A DNA stretch of 6,282 nt from Zetaproteobacteria bacterium (GTDB lineage: Bacteria > Pseudomonadota > Zetaproteobacteria > Mariprofundales > Mariprofundaceae). The translations under genes and the position numbers were made by a program. The first letter of the stretch is position 1, and every line of letters starts with the position of its first letter. The stretch covers positions 1 through 6,282 of the forward strand of contig JAJRTX010000106.1 of the NCBI GenBank assembly GCA_021545665.1, read 5' to 3'. The notes under the pieces were generated by a model. The model searched no databases and had not been told where the DNA came from. It saw only the letters and a program-made list of their open reading frames with translations. Shown piece after piece: positions 1 to 6,086 of the stretch.

Positions 1-788
1 GAGCGGGTTTTTTCGTCTACCTGCTTGACGATGACTGCGCAGTAGAGGTTCGGGCCGCCTGAATTACCGGGCATGGAGCCGGGCACAACCACTGAATACG
101 GAGGCACTTCACCATAATGGGTTTCACCTGTTTCGCGGTTGATAATGCGTGTAGATTTACCGATGTAAACACCCATCGACAATACTGAACCTTCACGTAC
201 AACCACCCCTTCAACTACTTCTGAACGGGCACCGATAAAACAATTATCCTCGATAATGGTCGGAGTAGCCTGTAAGGGTTCCAGTACACCGCCAATGCCA
301 ACACCGCCGGAGAGATGTACATTTTTACCGATCTGGGCACAGGAGCCCACAGTCGCCCATGTATCTACCATGGTGCCTTCGTCTACATAAGCACCGATAT
401 TGACATAGGAAGGCATCAAAACGACTTTGGGTGCAATATAAGTGCCTTTGCGAACGGTGGCAGGCGGTACAACTCGCATACCTGCTTTGCGAAACATCTG
501 TTCGCCCCAGCCAGCAAATTTTTGCGGCACCTTATCGAAATAATTGGTACTGCCGCCACTGATTACCTGATTATCATGTAGTTTAAAAAACAGCAATACT
601 GCCTTTTTTAACCATTCCTGAGTCACCCACGCACCGGCATGGTTTTTCTCGGCTACCCGAATACCGCCGTCATCAAGCAACTGAATAGCATGCTCAATGG
701 CGTCTCTTGTTTTGCCTGTCACTGAACGCATATCCCATTCGGCTCTGGTTTTCCATACATTTTCAATCTTTTTTTGTAAGTGATTCAT
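1..788 (-). CDS. dapD: 2,3,4,5-tetrahydropyridine-2,6-dicarboxylate N-succinyltransferase (3' end outside window)
   Basis: This enzyme transfers succinyl from succinyl-CoA to tetrahydrodipicolinate, giving N-succinyl-2-amino-6-oxopimelate, in the cytoplasmic succinylase branch of DAP/lysine synthesis. 262 complete codons are visible. An N-terminal helical part (residues 1-105) carries [16 protein letters not shown] and [11 protein letters not shown] left-handed beta-helix of hexapeptide repeats follows (about 106-235), with the family hallmarks [39 protein letters not shown] and [14 protein letters not shown]. The C-terminal part has [15 protein letters not shown]. The enterobacterial protein is about 274 residues, so roughly 11 C-terminal residues lie beyond the window's left edge. 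The ATG at 788 is chosen because AGGAG lies 7 bases upstream (796-800) and the length fits. It is the last visible gene of the row, 44 bp after the decarboxylase. Nothing suggests inactivation. The identification is from recalled family motifs and is secure. Confidence 0.97.
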   Translation of the reverse strand, partial: MNHLQKKIENVWKTRAEWDMRSVTGKTRDAIEHAIQLLDDGGIRVAEKNHAGAWVTQEWLKKAVLLFFKLHDNQVISGGSTNYFDKVPQKFAGWGEQMFRKAGMRVVPPATVRKGTYIAPKVVLMPSYVNIGAYVDEGTMVDTWATVGSCAQIGKNVHLSGGVGIGGVLEPLQATPTIIEDNCFIGARSEVVEGVVVREGSVLSMGVYIGKSTRIINRETGETHYGEVPPYSVVVPGSMPGNSGGPNLYCAVIVKQVDEKTR

Positions 789-832
789 AACAGTGCTCCT
801 TTTATAACTACTACTCTCACCCTGATATCTGT

Positions 833-2035
833 TCAGGAGAGGATAAGCTCTTCGGGCCGTTCGTGGCTGAGAAATTCGATATTCGACATACTCAGTCCAT
901 AAGCACCGGCCAGACCAAAGACGGCGATATCGCCGATATCGGCAGTTTTTACAAACACATTATTAGCCAGTTTATCCGCGCCGGTACACAGTGGGCCGCC
1001 AAAATAAACAGACTCGTTTGAGATGCGTTCCTGATGGTCAAACAGCAGCGGTTTCTGCATGTACACGATAGCCATCGGATGATTGATGGCAAGCGCTGCG
1101 GGACGCCGGAAATGGTTGATGCCGCCAGCACAGATAACCTGTTTTTTACCGCGTGAATCTTTAATGTCGAGAATTTGAGTACAGAACCATCCTGAATCCG
1201 CAGCCAGATAACGACCCAGTTCAAGAAAAAAAGTACGTCCGTTAAAGTCATAGTCCGTGATCAGTCTGTTCAGACCATCGGCATAAGCCTGGGGATCGAA
1301 ATTATGCCCTGTTTCCATATAATCGACGCCAAAACCACCACCGAAATCTATGATATCACAAACAACTCCGGGATATTCAACTTCAATTCTTTTCGCCATA
1401 CCGAAAACCAGTTCACAGTTTTTCAGCAGGTCATTCACATTGAGCACGCCGGAGGCGGCATACACATGCAGGCCACGAAAATTCAGGTGATCCAGTGACA
1501 GAATTTGTGGCAACACATCTCCGAGTTTCTCTTCATCGACACCAAATTTTTTCGAACCGCCGGAAAAAGTGGTTTGTGCCTCATGGATATCGAAATCAGC
1601 ATTAATGCGCAACAGAATATCCTGAGTTTGTCCCAGTTTAGCGGAGATGGCATTCAGACGCCAGGCTTCGGTCAGCGATTCAATATGTATCGTACGGATA
1701 TTGTGTTCGACAGACCAGCGCAATTCCTCGGGAGATTTTCCCGGCCCGGTGTAAATCAGCTGTTCGGGAGAAAACCCGGCTGTAACTGCCTTCTCAGCCT
1801 CGCCAAGACTGGCAATTTCAATGCCTCTGGCACCGGATTTCAGCGCCGCATCCAGAAATGCCTGATGCGGATTCGCCTTCATGGCATAATAGATCTCAAC
1901 ACCCTGCGGCATGATTCCGGCCAGATGCACGATTTTCCTGCACATGGGTGCCGTATCATAAATATAACAGTTCAGCGTTTCCTGACCTGCAGACAGTTGG
2001 CGTAATCTGGCCTCTACGTTTTGTGGAACTTGCAT
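833..2035 (-). CDS. fold-type III PLP-dependent amino-acid decarboxylase, LysA-related but with a CTGAD active-site motif
   Basis: This is a 400-residue alanine-racemase-fold (type III) PLP decarboxylase. An N-terminal TIM-barrel part carries the PLP lysine K53 in [11 protein letters not shown]190 in GLHVYAAS, and the phosphate-binding FGGGFGVDY (231-239). [11 protein letters not shown] (272-282) stands where diaminopimelate decarboxylase has EPGR. The C-terminal barrel has [14 protein letters not shown] (346-359) and [10 protein letters not shown] (376-385). LysA normally has CESGD and GLHxHIGS; here the motif is CTGAD and the second His is Tyr. From family knowledge, such changes resemble the BtrK/SbnH/exosortase-associated clade, which acts on acylated, citrylated or carrier-linked amino acids. 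The ATG at 2035 starts 9 bp after the dapC stop, with AGGG at a fitting distance. Its place between dapC and dapD suggests a DAP-related substrate, either meso-DAP or an N-succinyl derivative; this is inference. The exact substrate is unknown, so no symbol is given. Confidence 0.85.
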   Translation of the reverse strand: MQVPQNVEARLRQLSAGQETLNCYIYDTAPMCRKIVHLAGIMPQGVEIYYAMKANPHQAFLDAALKSGARGIEIASLGEAEKAVTAGFSPEQLIYTGPGKSPEELRWSVEHNIRTIHIESLTEAWRLNAISAKLGQTQDILLRINADFDIHEAQTTFSGGSKKFGVDEEKLGDVLPQILSLDHLNFRGLHVYAASGVLNVNDLLKNCELVFGMAKRIEVEYPGVVCDIIDFGGGFGVDYMETGHNFDPQAYADGLNRLITDYDFNGRTFFLELGRYLAADSGWFCTQILDIKDSRGKKQVICAGGINHFRRPAALAINHPMAIVYMQKPLLFDHQERISNESVYFGGPLCTGADKLANNVFVKTADIGDIAVFGLAGAYGLSMSNIEFLSHERPEELILS

Positions 2036-2044
2036 GATTAGACC

Positions 2045-3241
2045 CTAAACTCTGACCAATCGTAGTCGTTGCGCAAGTTCGGCAGCACTCTCGGATCCAT
2101 CTACCAGTGCGATTCGTACATATTCTGCCCCAGGATTACTGCCATCTGGTGCATCTGCACTGAGATAGGCTCCCGGCAGTAATGTTACTGCCTGCTGTTT
2201 GAATGCGGCCAGGGCAAACCTTTCACCATCTGGTACAGGCAACCAGACAAAGAATGAGCCGGCAGCTGGTTCGCCCTGTCCAAAGGCATCATAAAAGGCA
2301 GTAAGGCTTTTTCGATAAATGGCAAGATGCTGTTCCACATGTGTTTCATCCGTCCACGCAGCCGCAGCCACATATTGCAGCGGTAATGGCGTAGCCGGGC
2401 CCGTATAACTGCGCAGTTTGGCAAAACGGTTGATGAGTTCTGCATCTCCGGCAATCAGTCCCGAGCGCATGCCGGGTAATGCTGAGCGCTTTGATAATGA
2501 ATTCATTACCAGACAGCGTGAAAAACCCGGACGATCCAGCGCTTCAGCCACCTGTAATAGCCCGACCGGTTTGTCACGCCAGTAAATTTCCGAATAACAT
2601 TCATCGGAAACCACATAAAAATCATAGCGGTCGGCCAGTTCCAGCAGCCTTGCAAAATAGTCCTGCCTCGCAATCCAGCCTGTTGGATTGGATGGGGAAC
2701 AGACATAGACAAGAGCAGTATTGGCCCACACTTCATCTGTTACAGCGGATAGATCCGGGGCAAAATCATTTTCGGTCGTACATGGTAAAAAGAAGGGTTC
2801 TGCTCCTGCCATGATCGCTGCACCCATATAGATTTGATACATCGGATTGGGCATTAGCACATAAGGCTTTTTGTCAGCTTCCGGATTAATCAAAGCATGG
2901 GCAATGGTAAACAGAGCTTCGCGTGTGCCGTTGGCTGTTAATACCTGAGTTTCAGAATCCAGTTGCTTCAAGCTATAGCGTTTCTTTAGCCATGTGGTGA
3001 TAGCATGTCGCAGTACATCGCTGCCACGCGTCGAAGGATAGCGGGAAAAGGCATCCAGATTTTCTGATAATGTTTCTGCCACAAAGGAAGGCAGCGGCAG
3101 GCGGGGCTCTCCGGCACCTGCATCAATGCCAAACAGATCCGGATTTGCAACATGCCCTTTGAATAATGCATGTAGTCGTTCAAATGGATAGGTGCCAAGC
3201 TGGTTCAACCGTACCTGGTTTAACTGCCTGGATTTACTCAC
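2045..3241 (-). CDS. dapC: succinyldiaminopimelate transaminase (DapC type)
   Basis: This 398-residue fold-type I aminotransferase makes N-succinyl-L,L-diaminopimelate from the DapD product, with glutamate as amino donor. The start GTYPFERLHALF (16-27) is typical of DapC of the Pseudomonas type. Visible PLP features are NGTREAL (104-110), Y135 in NPMYQIYMG, the SNPTG loop (184-188), D213 in SDECYSE (pairs with the pyridine nitrogen), the Schiff-base lysine K251 in SLSKRSALPGMRSG, and R376 in YVRIAL (carboxylate binding). It begins at GTG (3241), whose first bases overlap the TGA of the lipoprotein gene as GTGA. No good Shine-Dalgarno precedes it, so translation is probably coupled to the upstream gene. 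An ArgD/AspC-like activity cannot be excluded from motifs alone, but the start motif and the neighbouring dapD make DapC the strong choice. Confidence 0.93.
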   Translation of the reverse strand: MSKSRQLNQVRLNQLGTYPFERLHALFKGHVANPDLFGIDAGAGEPRLPLPSFVAETLSENLDAFSRYPSTRGSDVLRHAITTWLKKRYSLKQLDSETQVLTANGTREALFTIAHALINPEADKKPYVLMPNPMYQIYMGAAIMAGAEPFFLPCTTENDFAPDLSAVTDEVWANTALVYVCSPSNPTGWIARQDYFARLLELADRYDFYVVSDECYSEIYWRDKPVGLLQVAEALDRPGFSRCLVMNSLSKRSALPGMRSGLIAGDAELINRFAKLRSYTGPATPLPLQYVAAAAWTDETHVEQHLAIYRKSLTAFYDAFGQGEPAAGSFFVWLPVPDGERFALAAFKQQAVTLLPGAYLSADAPDGSNPGAEYVRIALVDGSESAAELAQRLRLVRV

Positions 3242-3669
3242 TGATGATATGGATCCACGCCAAGCGTATGAATATTTTTACTCCATGGCCCGAGTTGCCC
3301 TGCGGCATCGAATGCGCGAATGCGAAAGACATATTCTGTTGTTGTTGATCGAAGCCTGAGTAACTTGGTAATAGGCACACCGATATTCCGCGGGGTTGCC
3401 AGATGTTCCAGATAACGCCGCCATAAGCCTGGGCATTTGCAATAGGGGTCGATTGCCGCCCGATCAATCTGATAACCTACACCTTCAGGGTTGCCAGAGA
3501 GTTTGAACTCCAGTTTTAGAACCATATCCTTCAATTCATAACGAAAATCAACCAGCTGAGGTGGCTGGTCATCAGAAATGATTTGGGGCGCTTCTTTACG
3601 TCCACATGCACCCAGAACCAGTACAAGCAGCAGTATAATCCATGTCCGGTTTTTCGTTATATTAGCCAT
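3238..3669 (-). CDS. small lipoprotein with a fibronectin type III-like domain
   Basis: This is a 143-residue protein of unknown function. The N-terminus has a short basic region (KNR, 6-8), a hydrophobic stretch (about 9-19) and a lipobox LGAC with the acylated cysteine at 22, so signal peptidase II processing is expected. Gly at +2, not Asp, points to the outer membrane under the Lol rule. After a short linker, residues about 37-143 resemble one beta-sandwich domain. The end, YVFRIRAFDAAGQLGPWS (113-130), is the typical last strands of an FN3 domain. A CxC pair (C77, C79) is present. The gene starts inside the end of argH (8-bp overlap) with GGAG 7 bases before the ATG, and overlaps dapC by 4 bp. 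It is not the short LptM/YifL-type lipoprotein often found beside lysA: it is longer and lacks that pattern. No role in amino-acid synthesis is evident. Confidence 0.85.
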   Translation of the reverse strand: MANITKNRTWIILLLVLVLGACGRKEAPQIISDDQPPQLVDFRYELKDMVLKLEFKLSGNPEGVGYQIDRAAIDPYCKCPGLWRRYLEHLATPRNIGVPITKLLRLRSTTTEYVFRIRAFDAAGQLGPWSKNIHTLGVDPYHQ

Positions 3670-5050
3670 GATTATTCTCCAGTTTCTGCTTCCATTGATT
3701 GACCTGAGCCAGCACCTGCTCCGGGGCCGTGCCCCCGATATGGTTGCGAGCGGCTACACAGGCCTCGACAGAAAGAGAGCGCACCATATCGACAGTTAAA
3801 CGCCCGTCAATGGCAGTGCATGCCAATTCATCCATTTCATGCAACTCGATATTACTTTTGATGCAGTGTGTGACTGATTTGCCAACGATTTCATGCGCCT
3901 CGCGAAATGGCACTTTGGCCCGTACCAGCGCATCAGCCAGATCAGTAGCCGTAGAAAAGCCGGATGAAGCAGCCTTAAACATGGCATCCTTATTCACCTG
4001 CATGCCGGGCATCATATCTGCAAATACGCGCAGACATCCTTCGAGACTATCAAGGGCATCAAATATGGCTGATTTATCTTCCTGCATGTCTTTATTGTAA
4101 GCCAGCGGCAGCCCTTTTACTGTGATTAGCATGGCCACCAGTCCGCCGATAATGCCTCCGGTCTTGCCACGTACCAGTTCCGGCATATCCGGGTTCTTTT
4201 TCTGTGGCATAATCGAAGAGCCGGTACAAAATGCATCTGGCAGTTCGATAAACTGGAATTGTGCACTCATCCATAAAATCAGTTCTTCGGCAAAACGTGA
4301 TAAATGCACTGCTGTGATACTGGCTGCTGCCAGCAGCTCCAAAATGAAATCACGATCAGACACTGCATCCAGTGAATTGGTGGTTGGGGCATCAAAGCCT
4401 AATTCTTCAGCTGTCATGGTGCGGTTTATCGGGAATGTTGTGCCCGCCAAAGCTGCCGAACCCAGCGGGCTTTGATTCATGCGACCACGTGCATCAAGGA
4501 AGCGTCCGGCATCGCGATCCAGCATTTCAACATAAGCCAGTAAATGATGTCCCAATGTAACTGGCTGAGCCGTTTGCAAATGGGTAAAACCGGGCATGAT
4601 TGTATTGGCATGCGCCCCGGCCAGTGTTACCAGCACCGATTGTAAAGTCCGAATGCGAACCACAATCTCATCATTGCGCCGCCGCAGATACAGACGCGTA
4701 TCGGTTGCCACCTGATCATTTCTGGAGCGGGCTGTATGCAGGCGTTTACCGGCATCGCCGATCTTTTCGGTTAATTGCGCCTCGATATTCATATGCACAT
4801 CTTCCAACGCTATGGTGAATGTAAATTCACCGCTTTCGATCTCGCCCAGAATATCATCCAGACCACGCAAAATGGCATTCAGATCCTCATGCGAAAGAAT
4901 ACCGCACTCGCAAAGCATGCGCGCATGCGCACGCGAACCGGCAATATCCTCGGCATACATTCGCGCATCGACATCAATGGATGCATTAAATGCCTCTACA
5001 AATTCATCGGTTGGGGATTCAAACCGTCCACCCCATGGTTTTTCAGCCAT
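3662..5050 (-). CDS. argH: argininosuccinate lyase
   Basis: This enzyme cleaves argininosuccinate to arginine and fumarate, the last step of arginine synthesis; it is a cytoplasmic tetramer of the fumarase/aspartase superfamily. From ATG 5050 it has 462 residues, the normal length. It opens with AEKPWGGRF. The three conserved regions are present: HTARSRNDQVATD (about 105-117), GFTHLQTAQP with the catalytic His near 157, and the superfamily signature GSSIMPQKKNPD (277-288) with the mobile-loop serines. Other family segments are AYNKDMQEDK and GTAPEQV. A GTG at 5059 in frame would add three residues (M-V-I), but AGGTGG at 5056-5061 lies 5 bases before the ATG and would be partly inside that longer gene, so ATG 5050 is preferred. 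It is the first gene of the minus-strand row, with a mobile element starting 113 bp upstream. Confidence 0.97.
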   Translation of the reverse strand: MAEKPWGGRFESPTDEFVEAFNASIDVDARMYAEDIAGSRAHARMLCECGILSHEDLNAILRGLDDILGEIESGEFTFTIALEDVHMNIEAQLTEKIGDAGKRLHTARSRNDQVATDTRLYLRRRNDEIVVRIRTLQSVLVTLAGAHANTIMPGFTHLQTAQPVTLGHHLLAYVEMLDRDAGRFLDARGRMNQSPLGSAALAGTTFPINRTMTAEELGFDAPTTNSLDAVSDRDFILELLAAASITAVHLSRFAEELILWMSAQFQFIELPDAFCTGSSIMPQKKNPDMPELVRGKTGGIIGGLVAMLITVKGLPLAYNKDMQEDKSAIFDALDSLEGCLRVFADMMPGMQVNKDAMFKAASSGFSTATDLADALVRAKVPFREAHEIVGKSVTHCIKSNIELHEMDELACTAIDGRLTVDMVRSLSVEACVAARNHIGGTAPEQVLAQVNQWKQKLENNHG

Positions 5051-5162
5051 AATAACCACCTGTATCCGTGATATGATCCGACAACTATAACCATGCCTCC
5101 TCAGAACTGAAACAAATCAGAACATACCTACAGAAGACAAATAATTCAGCAGACTAAAAAGT
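5051..5162 (-). other. argH leader region, no clear promoter
   Basis: These 112 bp separate the argH ATG from the left inverted repeat of the transposase unit. I looked on the minus strand for a sigma70 promoter. TATAGT-like and TATGTT-like -10 candidates exist, but none has a good -35 at 16-18 bp. No terminator-type hairpin, ARG box or riboswitch could be recognised with confidence. The argH promoter presumably lies here or across the mobile-element boundary. Confidence 0.35.
5056..5061 (-). promoter_or_regulatory. Shine-Dalgarno of argH deciding its start
   Basis: On the minus strand AGGTGG is followed by five bases (TTATT) and ATG at 5050. This spacing supports the ATG and argues against the in-frame GTG at 5059, which would overlap the site. 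Confidence 0.75.
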
Positions 5163-5187
5163 AAAAGGGGTCAGGGCTTGTTTCGCG
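5163..5187 (+). repeat. left inverted repeat of the Y1 transposase unit
   Basis: The 25-bp repeat begins AAAAGGGGTCAGGGC and ends GTTTCGCG. It is the exact reverse complement of 6045-6069. Allowing one mismatch (5188 against 6044) extends the match to 5191/6041, 28 of 29 bases. It holds the putative -35 of the transposase gene. Confidence 0.95.
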
Positions 5188-5205
5188 GATTCAGCGCGTT
5201 ATATT
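5178..5205 (+). promoter_or_regulatory. putative sigma70 promoter of the transposase, half inside the inverted repeat
   Basis: TTGTTT (5178-5183, three of six consensus bases) and TATATT (5200-5205, five of six) are 16 bp apart. The start point would be near 5211-5213, at the ATG itself, and no Shine-Dalgarno is present, so the transcript may be leaderless. The -35 lies in the left inverted repeat, and a CGCG-7 nt-CGCG hairpin (5184-5198) fills the spacer. Transposase binding there could repress its own gene (inference). Confidence 0.45.
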
Positions 5206-5212
5206 CTCATCC

Positions 5213-6061
5213 ATGGCAAGACCATTACGAATTGAATATGAAGGCGCTGTCTATCATGTGACCTCACGAGGCAATGCTCGCTCTGATATCTATTTGGATG
5301 ATGCAGACTATGAGATGTTTCTAGATATTCTTAATTATGTAGTTGAAAGGTTTGGCTGGCAGTGTCATGCATACTGTTTGATGACAAACCATTACCACTT
5401 AATGATTGAAACACCGCAACCGAATCTCAGTCGAGGTATGAGCCAGCTCAATGGCATGTTTACCCAGAGATTTAATCGTAACCATGATCGAGTTGGCCAT
5501 CTATATCAGGGGCGATTCAAATCCATTATTGTAGATAAGGATTCATATCTTCTGGAACTCAGTCGTTATATCGTTCGAAACCCTGTTGCAGCAAGGATGG
5601 TAGATAATGTGGGTGATTGGCCCTGGAGCAGTTATCAGGCAACAAGCGGAATGCTTACTCCCCCTGATTTTTTACAGGTTGACTGGTTGTTATCACAATT
5701 CAGTCATTTAAAAGCACATGCGCAAGAGGCCTATATTGGCTTTGTGGGTGAGAAAACAAATATTTCACCTTGGGACTCATTGAACGGGCCGGATATTTTA
5801 GGTGATGATGTGTTTCGAGGACAGTTGCAGAGGGAATCAGAAAATATCCCAATTGGGATAACACAGCGAAAAGCAATATTGCGGCATTTACCTCTCTCCG
5901 ATATTGCGCAAGAAGGAAGAGAACGTAGCGATTGGATGCGAGAAGCATATTGCGAACACGGGCATACCATGCAAGCTATTGCAGAATTTGCTAATTTACA
6001 TCACTCTACGGTCAGTCGACTGATTAAAGCTGGGGGTGAAAATGCGCGAAACAAGCCCTGA
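5213..6061 (+). CDS. REP-associated tyrosine transposase (Y1_Tnp/IS200-like, HUH) with C-terminal helix-turn-helix
   Basis: This 282-residue single-strand DNA transposase belongs to the HUH superfamily and makes a 5'-phosphotyrosine intermediate at hairpin or REP-like sites. The N-terminus MARPLRIEYEGAVYHVTSRG is typical of RAYT proteins. The metal-binding HUH is H60-Y61-H62 in MTNHYHLMIE, followed by the family segments HLYQGRFKS (96-104) and the catalytic tyrosine Y119 in RYIVRNPVAARM, with N123 in the Y-x-x-x-N pattern. WPWSSY (136-141) is also a family mark. After the Y1 domain (about 1-145), a C-terminal part ends in a helix-turn-helix, MQAIAEFANLHHSTVSRLIK (253-272), likely for sequence-specific binding. 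All catalytic residues are present, so the gene appears intact. The ATG at 5213 has no Shine-Dalgarno; no other start exists in the open frame back to 5162. The last residues, ARNKP, and the stop lie in the right inverted repeat. Confidence 0.93.
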   Translation: MARPLRIEYEGAVYHVTSRGNARSDIYLDDADYEMFLDILNYVVERFGWQCHAYCLMTNHYHLMIETPQPNLSRGMSQLNGMFTQRFNRNHDRVGHLYQGRFKSIIVDKDSYLLELSRYIVRNPVAARMVDNVGDWPWSSYQATSGMLTPPDFLQVDWLLSQFSHLKAHAQEAYIGFVGEKTNISPWDSLNGPDILGDDVFRGQLQRESENIPIGITQRKAILRHLPLSDIAQEGRERSDWMREAYCEHGHTMQAIAEFANLHHSTVSRLIKAGGENARNKP

Positions 6062-6069
6062 CCCCTTTT
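6045..6069 (-). repeat. right inverted repeat of the Y1 transposase unit, overlapping the gene's stop
   Basis: The plus strand reads CGCGAAACAAGCCCTG then ACCCCTTTT, the perfect inverse of 5163-5187. It encodes the transposase C-terminus (ARNKP) and its TGA at 6059-6061, so the repeat is under both coding and recognition constraint. Confidence 0.95.
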
Positions 6070-6086
6070 CTTCCTTTTCTTCTTTC

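Larger units (their letters stand above)
5163..6069 (+). mobile_element. REP-associated (IS200-like) Y1 transposase unit with long inverted repeats
   Basis: This compact unit of about 0.9 kb consists of one HUH transposase gene bounded by 25-bp perfect inverted repeats. There is almost no spare DNA: the left repeat ends 25 bp before the ATG, and the right repeat contains the stop codon. No target-site duplication is visible outside the repeats, which fits Y1/HUH chemistry. It sits between the argH leader and an IS5-family remnant. Whether the whole unit moves, or is a resident RAYT gene with its paired target sequences, cannot be told from one copy. Confidence 0.8.

Noticed and set aside
769..776. 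A AAA AAG slippery heptamer at codons 5-7 of dapD on the minus strand
   Set aside because: A -1 slip would reach a stop (TGA) after one codon, and the zero frame is the full conserved enzyme, so it is taken as a chance lysine-codon run.
821..837. Small hairpin CCTGA-7 nt-TCAGG at the end of the decarboxylase gene
   Set aside because: The stem has only five pairs, there is no T run on the minus strand, and dapD follows 44 bp later with its own ribosome binding site. It is too weak to call a terminator.
1505..2005. Plus-strand open frame of 166 codons opposite the decarboxylase gene, and similar frames opposite argH and dapC
   Set aside because: They are antisense shadows of well-identified genes, with no recognisable domains or ribosome binding sites.
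5051..5059. GTG at 5059 as an argH start, adding M-V-I
   Set aside because: The strong AGGTGG would then overlap the start codon; ATG 5050 has ideal spacing and gives the family's usual N-terminus.
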